Source: Actinoplanes cyaneus
GTDB lineage: Bacteria; Actinomycetota; Actinomycetes; Mycobacteriales; Micromonosporaceae
Assembly (NCBI RefSeq): GCF_016862095.1
Contig: NZ_BOMH01000017.1
Location: forward strand, 1 to 64,000
Direction: 5' to 3'
DNA: 64,000 bases
The notes beneath the pieces are model-generated. The model did no database searches and was not told where the DNA came from. It was given only the letters and a program-made list of their open reading frames with translations. How positions within the stretch are numbered: the stretch's first letter is position 1; each line of letters opens with the position of its first letter. The translations under genes and the position numbers were made by a program. This document shows positions 1 through 8,563 of the stretch, piece after piece.

Positions 1-48
1 TGGATAAGGTCATGAGGGAGCTGACCGGACGGCCTCTGGGGGCAGGCG

Positions 49-819
49 ATGGGTGCGGGGTCTTTCGTGGTCACCGGCGGCGGCCGGGGAATCGGGCGGG
101 CCATCGCCGAGCGGCTGGCCGCCGGCCAGGACACGGTGGTGGTGCTGGACAGCGACGCCGAGGCCGTCGGCTGGGTGGCGGCGCATCCGGCGCGGGAGCG
201 GATCATCCCGGTGGTCGGTGACGCCACGGACCAGTCGGTGGCCGAGCTGGCGGCCGGGACCGCGGCGGCTGCCGCCCCGCTGCGGGGCTGGGTCAACAAT
301 GCGGCCGTCTTCCCTGCGGCGTGGCTGCACGAGACCTCGGCCGCCGAGATGAGCGCGTTGATCCGGCACAATCTCGACCTCGCGCTGACCGGATGCGCGG
401 TGGCGCTGCGCTGGTTGCTGCCCGCCGGTGGGGCGATCGTGAACATGTCGTCACACCAGGCGCAGCGGGCGGTGCGCGGTGCTTTGGCGTATTCCACGGC
501 GAAGGCTGCGATCGAGGGGCTGACCAGGGCGTTGGCGGTCGATTACGGGCCCCGGGGCGTACGCGCGAATGCTCTTGCCCTGGGGTCTGTCGCGACCGAG
601 CGGTCGGCGGCGTACCTCCGGGGGCTCCCGGAAGCGGACCGCCTCGCCTTCGACCGGGAGATCCGGTTGCTGCAACCGCTGGGCCGGATGGGGAGTCCGG
701 CGGAGGTGGCCGAGGTGGTCGCGTTCCTGCTGTCGGATGCGGCGGGCTTCCTGAACGGGGCCGTCATCCCGCTGGACGGGGGCCGTTCGGCGGTCGGGCG
801 GGATCCGGAGGAGGCTTGA
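49..819 (+). CDS. SDR-family NAD(P)-dependent oxidoreductase
   Basis: A 256-residue classical short-chain dehydrogenase. The N-terminal cofactor motif TGGGRGIG is at residues 9-16, NNAA follows near residue 84, and the catalytic set is Ser135, Tyr148 and Lys152 (YSTAK). The C-terminal part ends in the usual LDGG-type motif. Length matches the family. The start at the ATG after a G-rich ribosome-binding stretch (GGGGGCAGG) puts the glycine motif at the normal distance from the N-terminus. The substrate cannot be read from sequence. The downstream helicase gene is separate, with about 135 nt between them. The upstream neighbour is outside the window. Confidence 0.9.
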   Translation: MGAGSFVVTGGGRGIGRAIAERLAAGQDTVVVLDSDAEAVGWVAAHPARERIIPVVGDATDQSVAELAAGTAAAAAPLRGWVNNAAVFPAAWLHETSAAEMSALIRHNLDLALTGCAVALRWLLPAGGAIVNMSSHQAQRAVRGALAYSTAKAAIEGLTRALAVDYGPRGVRANALALGSVATERSAAYLRGLPEADRLAFDREIRLLQPLGRMGSPAEVAEVVAFLLSDAAGFLNGAVIPLDGGRSAVGRDPEEA

Positions 820-941
820 GCCCCGGCCATTCCTGAAGCGCTCCCCAATACCGGGATGCGGCGGGGACGGCGGGACCTCCGAGCGCACCGGCCAGGGCTG
901 GACGGTGGGCAACCGCGCTCACGGCATGGCGGGGCCGCCTC

Positions 942-947
942 TAGACT
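942..947 (+). promoter_or_regulatory. Candidate -10 hexamer, leaderless helicase gene
   Basis: TAGACT ends 7 nt before the ATG at 955, the spacing expected when transcription starts at the A of the start codon. This supports the start at 955. No convincing -35 element was found. Confidence 0.4.
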
Positions 948-954
948 TCACGGG

Positions 955-3900
955 ATGGAGTCGCCCACGACGATCCGGGACCGGGCTGTCGCGGTCGCCG
1001 ACTACCTCCTCGCGGTGCGCGCGCAGATGGACCGCCCGGCTCGCACCGTGCCCTCGGATGCCCATTGGCTGAACGGGTTGCCCGCCCACCCGGACTGCCA
1101 GGCCGGTCCCGGTGCGGACGGTGCGTCCTGGCTGCGGGTGGGCCGGCCCGAGTTGCCGGGGCCGGTGAAGGTTCCGGCTGACCTGCGCCGGCGTCTTCGT
1201 GGCGATGTCACCGCCGCTGCCGAACCCGCGGTGGATCGTGGCGCGGCAGTCGCCGGATCCAGCGTGGACCAGGCGCGGGAGGCCGCCGCTTCAGAGCCGG
1301 CGGAGGATCACGCGGATGCGTTCGAGCGGTGGCGTGACGAGACCTGGCGCCCCTGGTCGCAGCTGACCACGGCGGCCGAGCAGACCCGTGAGCTGCACCG
1401 GAAGCTGTTCGACCGGATGCACCAGCTCGACATGGCCGCCGCGACCACCGAGATGGTCTGGGGTCACGGCATCCTGGAGACCACGATCGACGGGGCCCGG
1501 GTGAGGTATCCGCTGGTCGCGACGCCGGTCCTGATCGAGTACGACGCGGACCGCGCCCTGATCTCCGTTTCCCCGGCTGGGCCGTCGCGGCTGCAGACGG
1601 ATGCTCTGCACGGGCTCGACGAGCGTCACCTCGGCCAGCTCCAGGGACTGGCCGGCCCCGGTGGGGTGGTCGAAGTGGATCTGTGGAACGACTTCGAACG
1701 CCGGGAGTTCTTCGAGCGCGCGCTGACCCGTCTCGGCTACGACCGGCTGATCCTCAAGCCCGGCGAAAGGCCGGAAACGGGCCAGGAGTCAGCGTCCGGC
1801 AGGCAGCCGACGCCCGGCGAGGAGGCAGCGGAGGCGGTGCCTGGCCAAGGCCCCGCGACCGGCGACAAGGCGACTGGCGGAAGAGCGAGCGGCGATAAGG
1901 CGACCGGCGGAAGAGCGAGCGGCGACAAGGCGACCGGCGGAAGAGCGAGCGGCGACAAGGCAACCGGGAAAGCGGATACCGCAAGGAGCGCCACAACCTT
2001 CATCAGGGACACCGCCGTCCTCTTCGCCCGTCCCCGCCAGCGCCAGCTCCGCGGCTTCCTGGAGAACCTCCGGAACCGCCTCACGGAGAAGCACGCCACC
2101 GACGGTGTCGGCGCCCTGGCCGCCGTTCTCGCCCACGAGCCGAGCCGCCTGGTCATGCCCGACGACCATCCGGAGGCCTGGACCCGGGTCGGCGAGCGTC
2201 TGCTGATGCCGCTGCCCACGAACGAGGCCCAGGAGTCGATCGCGCGAAGGCTGGCCCAGCATCGCAACGTCGCTGTTCAGGGTCCGCCGGGCACCGGCAA
2301 GACGCACACCATCCGCAACCTGATCTGCCACCTGATGGCGAACGGCAAGCGGGTCCTGGTCGTCGCGCAGAAGGAGGAGCCGCTCCGGGTCCTGCGGGAC
2401 GGTCTGCCCGAGGAGGTCCAGGCGCTCTGCCTCGCGGTTCTGGGTCGCACCACCGATCAGCTGGTCCAGTTGCAGCTGGCCGCGCGGGAGCTCTCCGATC
2501 GGGCGGCGACGCTGGACAAGGACGCGGAGGCACGCCAGGTCGAGCGGCTCACCGCGAATCTGGAGGAGGCCGAGCGCGAGCTGGCCACGGCGATGGCGGG
2601 TCTGCGGCTGATCGCCGAGAGTGAGGCCGCGACGTACCAGATCGGTGGTGTCGGGCTGCTTCCCGCCGAGGTCGGGGCCTGGTTGCGGGAGCGCGCCGCG
2701 GCGCACGGTGGCATTCCGGATCCGATCTCGGGCCCGCCGCCGCTGACCATCGAGGAGTTCGCGTCGCTGCTCAAGCTCGCGGCGCGGATCACGCCGGAGG
2801 ACCGGGCAGCCTCGATGCGGCCGTTGCCGGAGATCGTGGATCTTCCGGACGAGGCCACGGCCTCGGCCCGCCGGGCCGGGATCGCCGAGGCCGAGGCGCG
2901 GCTGTCACGGTTGGCCGACCAGGGCGTCGATGTCGATTTTGTACGGTCGCAGCACGGCCCCGCCCACACCGAGCTGATGAACGATCTCCGCGACGCGGTG
3001 TCGTGGCTGCGTCGTCGCGAGGGCACCTGGACGGACCGTCTGGGCCGGCTGATGGACGACCAGCACTGGCGCACGTTGTGGGCGGATCACGTCGCGGGGG
3101 TCTCGGCTCTGCTCGACGAGCTGGCCGTGAGCGCGAAGGAGCAGGCCGGTCACCGGGTGACGATCGGCGAGCAGCTGATCGCCGAGCCGAAGCTGCTGCT
3201 GGCGCGCTTGGGTGAGATCCGTCAGCGGTTCGCGGCCGGCAAGGGGCTGAACCGGCTGTTGCAGTCCGCCCTGTTCCGGGTCGCGGAGGAGATCCGGGTC
3301 GACGGCGAGCCGATGCGCACGGCCGGGGACGTGGACCTGGTCGTGGCCCGGGTGCGGCGGTTGCAGGCGCATCGGCGGCTCGGTGACGTGTGGGCGGACT
3401 GGGTGGAGCGCCTGCGGATCTCCGAGCCGGCCGGCGGCTGGACCGACCCGGAGGTGTGGTCCGGGTTGCTGCTGACCGAGGCGGCGCAGTCACTCGAGTT
3501 CGATCTGCGGCGCTGGCCGCCGCTCGTGGAGCGGATGGCCAGGGTCGTACCGCAAGCTGATCTTGAATTGGATGCCGAGCGACTCGCGGCGGTGGCCGAG
3601 CTGATCGACGGCGCCGGCGAGGTCTTCGCTCTGGAGCGGGCGCGGGCCGCCGAGCGGGAGGTGGCCGGGCGGCTGACGCCGTGGCCGGAGCTGGCGCGGG
3701 CGTGGCAGACCCTCGACGGGTGGGACGAGGCGATCGTGGAGATCACCCGGGTGGCACTGTTGCAGCCGGACGTGCTGCGGTTCCACGCCGTGCACGACCG
3801 GCTGGTGAACGCGGCGCCGGAGTGGGCCGCCAAGATCGCCACGGGGCAGCATCCGGTGGTCTCCGGTCAGGCGTGCCTGGAGGCGTGGGAGTGGCGGCGC

Positions 3901-5448
3901 GCGCAGACCTGGTTCGACGACGTGGTCGGCGACGTCGACCCGGCGCTGCTGGCCCGGCGGGTCGAGCGGGCCCGGGCGAAGATCCGCCGGCTGACCGGTG
4001 AGCTGGTCGTCGCCTCCGCCTGGCTGGAAGTGGCCCGTGCCCTGAACGACCGGCGCCGGGCCGCCCTCGCGGACTGGACCACCGCCCTGCGCAAGATCGG
4101 CAAGGGCACCGGTCGCAGCGCCGCGCTCTGGCAGGCGCACGCCCAGCGGGCGATGGAGTCGGCGGTCTCGGCCGTGCCGGTCTGGGTCATGTCGGTGGAC
4201 CGGGCGATCGAGCAGTTCGCCGGCGGTGCCCGGAGCGGGGTCGGTCAGACCAGCCACTTCGACGTGGTGATCGTCGACGAGGCGTCCCAGGCGGATCTCT
4301 TCGCGTTGCCGGTGCTGTCGCTGGCCGAGCGGGCCGTGGTGGTCGGCGACGATCAGCAGATCGGTCCGCAGCTCGGCTTCGTCGGCTCGGTGCAGGGGCT
4401 GATCCAGCGGCACCTGACCGACGTGCCGTCAGCCGAACACTTCGACCCGGATTCGTCACTTTATGATCACGCGGTGCGACGGTCGCCGGAGCGGATCCTG
4501 TTGACCGAGCACTTCCGGTCGGTGCCGCAGATCATCGAGTTCTCGTCGCGGAACTACTACGACGGCAAGATCATGCCGCTGCGGGCGGATCGTCCGGCGC
4601 TGCCGCCGATCCGGGCCGAGTTCTGCGCCGACGGTGCCCGGGTGACCCTGCCGGGCGTCGGTGACATCAACCCCGCGGAGGCAGACGCCCTGGTCGACCG
4701 TGTCACGAAGATCATTTCCGATCCGCGGTACGACGGCAGGACGCTCGGCGTGATCAGTCTGCTGAGCACCAGCGGTCAGGCGGGGCACCTGCTCACCCGG
4801 CTGCGGGAGGCGATCGGGGAGGACGAGCTCCAGGCGCGGCGGTTGCGGGTCGGTGACGCCTACACATTCCAGGGCGACGAGCGTGACGTGATGCTCGTAT
4901 CAATGGTCGTGTCCGAGAATGATCCTCGAATCGCGGCGTTCACCAAACGCGATTACCACCGCCGGATCAATGTGGCGGCGTCCCGGGCCCGTGACCAGTT
5001 GTGGATTTACCATTCCGTCCGGCCGGAGAGGTTGCTCCCGGATGACGCACGGGCGCTTCTGTTGTCGTACGCGCTGAATGTCTCGGTGGAAACCACGGTG
5101 AGCGATCCGGCGGCCCGGTGCGAAAGCGATTTCGAGCGCGACGTGCTGCGCCTTCTCGCGATGCGGGGCCACCGGCCGATTCCGCAGTTCCGGATCGGCG
5201 GGTACCGGATCGACTTCGTGCTGAACGCGCCGGACGGGCGGCGGCTGGCGATCGAGTGCGACGGCGACGCCTACCGGGGCCCGGAGCAGTGGGAGAGCGA
5301 CATGCGCCGGCAGGCGGTGCTGGAGCGGGTCGGCAACTGCGTGTTCGTCCGGATTCGCGGCAGTGTCTTCGCCCGTGAGCCGGAGGCGGCGATGCGGCCG
5401 GTGTGGCAGCGGATCGCCGAGTTGGAGATCACGCCGGCCGGGGAGTGA
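955..5448 (+). CDS. Large SF1 helicase with C-terminal Vsr/DUF559-like nuclease
   Basis: A 1,497-residue protein when read from the ATG at 955; an in-frame start 99 nt upstream only adds an arginine-rich, non-conserved leader. It has an N-terminal DUF4011-like region, Walker A GPPGTGKT (residues 443-450), a long helical middle, Walker B VIVDEAS (Asp1108-Glu1109) and the late helicase motifs TFQGDERD and NVAASRARDQLW. The last about 110 residues are a small nuclease-like domain with RIDFV and AIECDGD, the arrangement of DUF559/Vsr-type PD-(D/E)XK enzymes. This helicase-plus-nuclease layout resembles the single-gene antiphage system described as DUF4011-helicase-Vsr. A role in defence or nucleic-acid repair is inference. 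A Lys/Gly/Ser tandem repeat lies at residues about 303-341. Confidence 0.85.
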   Translation: MESPTTIRDRAVAVADYLLAVRAQMDRPARTVPSDAHWLNGLPAHPDCQAGPGADGASWLRVGRPELPGPVKVPADLRRRLRGDVTAAAEPAVDRGAAVAGSSVDQAREAAASEPAEDHADAFERWRDETWRPWSQLTTAAEQTRELHRKLFDRMHQLDMAAATTEMVWGHGILETTIDGARVRYPLVATPVLIEYDADRALISVSPAGPSRLQTDALHGLDERHLGQLQGLAGPGGVVEVDLWNDFERREFFERALTRLGYDRLILKPGERPETGQESASGRQPTPGEEAAEAVPGQGPATGDKATGGRASGDKATGGRASGDKATGGRASGDKATGKADTARSATTFIRDTAVLFARPRQRQLRGFLENLRNRLTEKHATDGVGALAAVLAHEPSRLVMPDDHPEAWTRVGERLLMPLPTNEAQESIARRLAQHRNVAVQGPPGTGKTHTIRNLICHLMANGKRVLVVAQKEEPLRVLRDGLPEEVQALCLAVLGRTTDQLVQLQLAARELSDRAATLDKDAEARQVERLTANLEEAERELATAMAGLRLIAESEAATYQIGGVGLLPAEVGAWLRERAAAHGGIPDPISGPPPLTIEEFASLLKLAARITPEDRAASMRPLPEIVDLPDEATASARRAGIAEAEARLSRLADQGVDVDFVRSQHGPAHTELMNDLRDAVSWLRRREGTWTDRLGRLMDDQHWRTLWADHVAGVSALLDELAVSAKEQAGHRVTIGEQLIAEPKLLLARLGEIRQRFAAGKGLNRLLQSALFRVAEEIRVDGEPMRTAGDVDLVVARVRRLQAHRRLGDVWADWVERLRISEPAGGWTDPEVWSGLLLTEAAQSLEFDLRRWPPLVERMARVVPQADLELDAERLAAVAELIDGAGEVFALERARAAEREVAGRLTPWPELARAWQTLDGWDEAIVEITRVALLQPDVLRFHAVHDRLVNAAPEWAAKIATGQHPVVSGQACLEAWEWRRAQTWFDDVVGDVDPALLARRVERARAKIRRLTGELVVASAWLEVARALNDRRRAALADWTTALRKIGKGTGRSAALWQAHAQRAMESAVSAVPVWVMSVDRAIEQFAGGARSGVGQTSHFDVVIVDEASQADLFALPVLSLAERAVVVGDDQQIGPQLGFVGSVQGLIQRHLTDVPSAEHFDPDSSLYDHAVRRSPERILLTEHFRSVPQIIEFSSRNYYDGKIMPLRADRPALPPIRAEFCADGARVTLPGVGDINPAEADALVDRVTKIISDPRYDGRTLGVISLLSTSGQAGHLLTRLREAIGEDELQARRLRVGDAYTFQGDERDVMLVSMVVSENDPRIAAFTKRDYHRRINVAASRARDQLWIYHSVRPERLLPDDARALLLSYALNVSVETTVSDPAARCESDFERDVLRLLAMRGHRPIPQFRIGGYRIDFVLNAPDGRRLAIECDGDAYRGPEQWESDMRRQAVLERVGNCVFVRIRGSVFAREPEAAMRPVWQRIAELEITPAGE
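1861..1977 (+). repeat. 30-nt in-frame tandem repeat in helicase gene
   Basis: Three full 30-nt units (1861-1890, 1891-1920, 1921-1950) and one decayed partial unit. Each encodes the ten residues GDKATGGRAS. The repeat sits in a charged linker between the N-terminal region and the helicase core and preserves the reading frame. Confidence 0.95.
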
Positions 5449-5785
5449 GGATCACCCAGCGCAGGGTTCCGGGGACGGGGTGTGCATGTGGACGGCGCCT
5501 TGCGGGTAGGAAACTGCACAAGGTTTTCCACTCGACACAAACAGTGACTGTCTGTCATGGAGGGTGAGACGCTTTTCGGTGCAATTGGGCGGTAAAGCGG
5601 TCCGCCGTTCGGTTGTTTCGATACTCTGGATGGGCGATAATTCCCTGCTCCTGGCCTCGCCTGCGGATACGTCAAAACTTTGACTATGGCGTTGACTGTT
5701 ACTACGGCCCGGTGACAGGTCGTAATAGGTAGGGGACTTCGGTGGCTGGGGGAACAGTCGTGCGCGAGGGGGGAGGTGCTGCCGT
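5449..5785. other. 337-nt intergenic region, possible promoter
   Basis: No gene seen. It contains two TTGACT hexamers (5680-5685 and 5692-5697) and ends with a very strong G-rich ribosome-binding site just before the ATG at 5786. The region is less GC-rich than its surroundings, consistent with a promoter for the PAS-GGDEF-EAL gene. No known riboswitch fold was recognised. Confidence 0.4.
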
Positions 5786-7432
5786 ATGACCGTGCCCGAG
5801 GAACGCGAGCGCTGGGCGCCGCCGGCCGCCTCGCTGCCCGAGCCGCGCCCACCGGCCGAGGACCGGGCGGCCTGGTTCTCCTACACCGCCGCCAACGATC
5901 AGATCGTCTGGTCGGCGGCCCTGTCCGCGCTGCTCGGCCGGGTGCCGGCGCAGGGCGGGATGACCCGGCAGGTCCTCGCTCACTTCGTGCACCGTGACGA
6001 CCTCGCCGCCGCGCTCGGCGCGATCACCGAGGCCTGGACCACCCGGGCCACCGTGCGTGCCACGGTCCGGTTGATGCGCCACGACGGTGGCTGGTTCGAC
6101 GTCGACTGCCGGATCGAGCCGATGATGAGCCCGGACGGCACCGTCCGCGGCATCCGCGGCACCGTCCGCGACGTCACCGACCGCGAGCGCGCCCGCCGCG
6201 AGGACGCCCGGCTGACCCGTCGCGGCGAGACCGTGCAGACCTCTCTGGTCGAGCCGGACCCGGCGACCGGTCTGCTGACCCGGGCCCGGTTCGCCGACGA
6301 GATCGACCGGGCGCTGCGCCAGGCGGCCGGCGCGCTGCTCGTGCTGCGCGTGCAGGCCGAGGGCGGCGGCGACGAGCTGCTGCACCGGACCGCCCGCAGC
6401 CTGGAGGACCGGGTCGGCCCGGATCAGCTGCTCGGCCGGGTCGGCACCAACGAGATCGCGGTGCTGCTTGCCGCGTGCACCTGGCAGGCGGCGTGCGCGC
6501 AGGCGGACACCCTGGTCGAGGCGGTGCGCGCGGACTCCGGCGCGCAGGTCTGGGGCGGTCTGGTCCGCTTCCGGCCGGACGGCGAGGCCGGCAGCCACGA
6601 CCTGCTGATCGACGCCGAGCAGGCCTGGCGCCAATCACGCGAGGCGGACTGCCCGATCACGCTGGTGGCGCATCCGGTGCCGGCCCGCGACCGGCAGGGC
6701 TCCTACCGGAACCGGGTCGCCGACGCGCTCGGCACCGACCGGTTCACGCTCTACTCCCAGCCGATCCTGGAGCTGCAGACGAACCGGGTGACCCGGCACG
6801 AGCTGCTGCTGCGGGTGCTCGACGAGGCGGACGGGCCGCAGTCGCCGACCCAGGTGCTGGACGCCGCGGAACGGCTCGACGCGGTCTTCGACATCGACCT
6901 GTGGGTGGTCGAGCGGGCCATGCGGCTGGCCGCCGAGCAGCCCGGGATGGGCCTGCAGATCAACCTGTCCGGCCGCTCGGTCGGCGACCCGCGGCTGACC
7001 GCCGAGGTGGAGCGCCTGCTCGCGCAGTACGAGGTGAACCCGGAACAGCTCACCTTCGAGATCACCGAGACCGCGCTGATCGGGAACCTGAGCGAGGCCC
7101 GCCGGTTCGCCGACCGGATCCGCGACCTGGGGTGCTCGCTCGCGCTCGACGACTTCGGCTCCGGCTACGCGTCGTTCCGTTATCTGCGGCTCTTCCCGAT
7201 CTACCTCGTCAAGATCGACGGGGAGTACGTCGTCGATCTGGTCGGCAACCCGCAGGATCAGGTGCTGGTCCGGGCGCTGGTCCAGGTCTGTCAGGCGTAC
7301 GGGATCCACACCGTCGCCGAGTTCGTCCAGGACGAGGCGACCCTGCGGATGCTGCGCGAGCTCGGTGTCGACTACGTCCAGGGATACCTGATCGGCCGCC
7401 CGTCCCCGGTGGTTCCGGGCGGCCTGGCGTAG
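5786..7432 (+). CDS. PAS - degenerate GGDEF - EAL signalling protein
   Basis: A 548-residue cytosolic protein. Residues about 30-135 form a PAS/PAC sensor ending VRDVTDRERA. Residues about 155-290 resemble a GGDEF domain, but the signature is replaced by VGTNE, so diguanylate cyclase activity is unlikely. Residues about 305-545 form an EAL domain. The family EAL motif reads ELL here, while NLSG, EITET, LDDFGSG, VKIDGEY, AEFVQ and YVQGY are all kept, so the metal ligands and catalytic Lys/Glu appear intact. The simplest reading is a c-di-GMP phosphodiesterase controlled through PAS and an inactive, possibly GTP-sensing, GGDEF domain. No membrane segment is present. Confidence 0.9.
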   Translation: MTVPEERERWAPPAASLPEPRPPAEDRAAWFSYTAANDQIVWSAALSALLGRVPAQGGMTRQVLAHFVHRDDLAAALGAITEAWTTRATVRATVRLMRHDGGWFDVDCRIEPMMSPDGTVRGIRGTVRDVTDRERARREDARLTRRGETVQTSLVEPDPATGLLTRARFADEIDRALRQAAGALLVLRVQAEGGGDELLHRTARSLEDRVGPDQLLGRVGTNEIAVLLAACTWQAACAQADTLVEAVRADSGAQVWGGLVRFRPDGEAGSHDLLIDAEQAWRQSREADCPITLVAHPVPARDRQGSYRNRVADALGTDRFTLYSQPILELQTNRVTRHELLLRVLDEADGPQSPTQVLDAAERLDAVFDIDLWVVERAMRLAAEQPGMGLQINLSGRSVGDPRLTAEVERLLAQYEVNPEQLTFEITETALIGNLSEARRFADRIRDLGCSLALDDFGSGYASFRYLRLFPIYLVKIDGEYVVDLVGNPQDQVLVRALVQVCQAYGIHTVAEFVQDEATLRMLRELGVDYVQGYLIGRPSPVVPGGLA

Positions 7433-7449
7433 ACCGTGGCCCGCCGGGA

Positions 7450-7455
7450 TAGCGT
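7450..7455 (+). promoter_or_regulatory. Candidate -10 hexamer, leaderless cupin gene
   Basis: TAGCGT is followed by 7 nt and the ATG at 7463. It lies just after the stop of the PAS-GGDEF-EAL gene and favours an independent, leaderless transcript. Confidence 0.35.
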
Positions 7456-7462
7456 GCTCGGC

Positions 7463-7849
7463 ATGGAGCACTACGTCATCGCCACCGTCGCCGAGCAGAG
7501 TCCCGACTTCCGCCGGGTGCTGTGGACCGGTAAGCACACCCAGCTCGTCATCATGACCGTCCCCGCGGGCGGCGAGATCGGCGAGGAGATCCACCACGTG
7601 GACCAGATCCTCACCTTCGTCAGCGGCGTCGGCAAGGCGATCGTCGGCGGGGAGACCCGCACGGTGCAGCAGGGCGATCTGGTCGTCGTCCCGGCCGGCG
7701 TCCAGCACAACTTCGTCAACGACGGGCCGAACCCGCTGGTTCTGCACACCGTTTACGGCCCGCCGGAGCACGCGGACGGCGCCGTGCACAAAACGAAGGA
7801 AGAAGCGGACTCTCTCGAAGAGGCCGGACTTGACAATCCGCCCGCCTGA
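7463..7849 (+). CDS. Small cupin-domain protein
   Basis: A 128-residue single-domain cupin. The two cupin motifs are visible around HHVDQIL...GVGKAIVGGE and GDLVVVPAGVQHNFVND; the histidines and the Glu/Gln could bind a metal. The C-terminus ends in an acidic, Lys/Glu-rich tail. The ATG at 7463 was preferred over an in-frame upstream start because a -10-like hexamer is 7 nt upstream and the cupin fold begins directly afterwards. The substrate is unknown. A strong hairpin follows 50 nt downstream. Confidence 0.85.
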   Translation: MEHYVIATVAEQSPDFRRVLWTGKHTQLVIMTVPAGGEIGEEIHHVDQILTFVSGVGKAIVGGETRTVQQGDLVVVPAGVQHNFVNDGPNPLVLHTVYGPPEHADGAVHKTKEEADSLEEAGLDNPPA

Positions 7850-7901
7850 ATTTCGGTTTCTGCGCGTTCATTTCTGAACGCTTTGTTTTCCCTTTAGGTG
7901 C

Positions 7902-7951
7902 ACGACGCCGGAACCGGCCGAGGCCCCCCAGCCAGCCGGTTCCGGCGTCGT
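7902..7951 (+). terminator. Perfect 17-bp hairpin terminator
   Basis: Arms 7902-7918 and 7935-7951 are perfectly complementary around a C-rich 16-nt loop. It lies downstream of the cupin gene and upstream of the marR promoter. No U-tract follows, as is common for actinomycete terminators. Confidence 0.7.
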
Positions 7952-8068
7952 GTCGAGGTGGAAAGTCCTCGGACAGCCTACTCGGTGAGGTTCACGTAAG
8001 TCGATCGATTCGGTGACCCGCTGTGGAATGCTGTCCACCCGGCCCATGCTGGACTGTCCGAACGCCAC

Positions 8069-8074
8069 TAATCT
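8069..8074 (+). promoter_or_regulatory. Candidate -10 hexamer, leaderless marR-family gene
   Basis: TAATCT lies 6 nt before the ATG at 8081. Just upstream, GTCCA and TGGAC form an inverted repeat (about 8033-8053) that could be the regulator's own operator. Confidence 0.4.
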
Positions 8075-8080
8075 GCCAGC

Positions 8081-8530
8081 ATGGAAGAGCCCCGCTGGTT
8101 GTCGCAGGAGCAGCAGGAGGCCTGGCGGAACCTGGTCGAAGTGCTGGTCAAGGTGCCCGCGGCGCTGGAGGCGCAGCTCCAGCGGGACGCCGGGCTCACG
8201 CACATGGGCTATCTGGTCATGATGACGCTCTCCGAGCATCCGGACCGCCGGCTCCCCATGAGTCACCTGGCCAGACGCGCCTGCGCCTCGCTGTCCCGGC
8301 TCTCCCACGTGGTGGCCCGGCTGGAGGGCCAGGGCTGGCTGCGCCGGGAGCGTGACCGGGCCGACGGCCGGGTGCAGATCGCGGTGCTCACCGACGAGGG
8401 GTTCGCCAAGGTCGTCCGGAGCGCCCCCGGCCACGCCGAGACGGTGCAGCAGCTGGTCTTCGACCGGCTCACCCCGGCTCAGGCCCGCCAGCTCGGCAAG
8501 CTGGCCGAAGCGTTGCTGAAAACTCCGTAA
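8081..8530 (+). CDS. MarR-family transcriptional regulator
   Basis: A 149-residue winged-helix protein of MarR type. The DNA-recognition part includes MSHLARRACASLSRLSHVV followed by the wing LRRERDRADGRVQIAVLTDEG, both characteristic of the family, and helical dimerisation regions lie at each end. The gene lies 33 nt upstream of the mycothiol-dependent formaldehyde dehydrogenase gene and on the same strand. Control of that gene, or sensing of electrophile/thiol stress, is a reasonable inference. No ligand can be assigned. Confidence 0.9.
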   Translation: MEEPRWLSQEQQEAWRNLVEVLVKVPAALEAQLQRDAGLTHMGYLVMMTLSEHPDRRLPMSHLARRACASLSRLSHVVARLEGQGWLRRERDRADGRVQIAVLTDEGFAKVVRSAPGHAETVQQLVFDRLTPAQARQLGKLAEALLKTP

Positions 8531-8563
8531 GGTCTCGGCTATGGGAAAAGGTGCGTGCGACAG

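Noticed and set aside
5449..5785. Possible c-di-GMP riboswitch upstream of the EAL gene
   Set aside because: None of the conserved GEMM riboswitch blocks could be found in the 337 nt.
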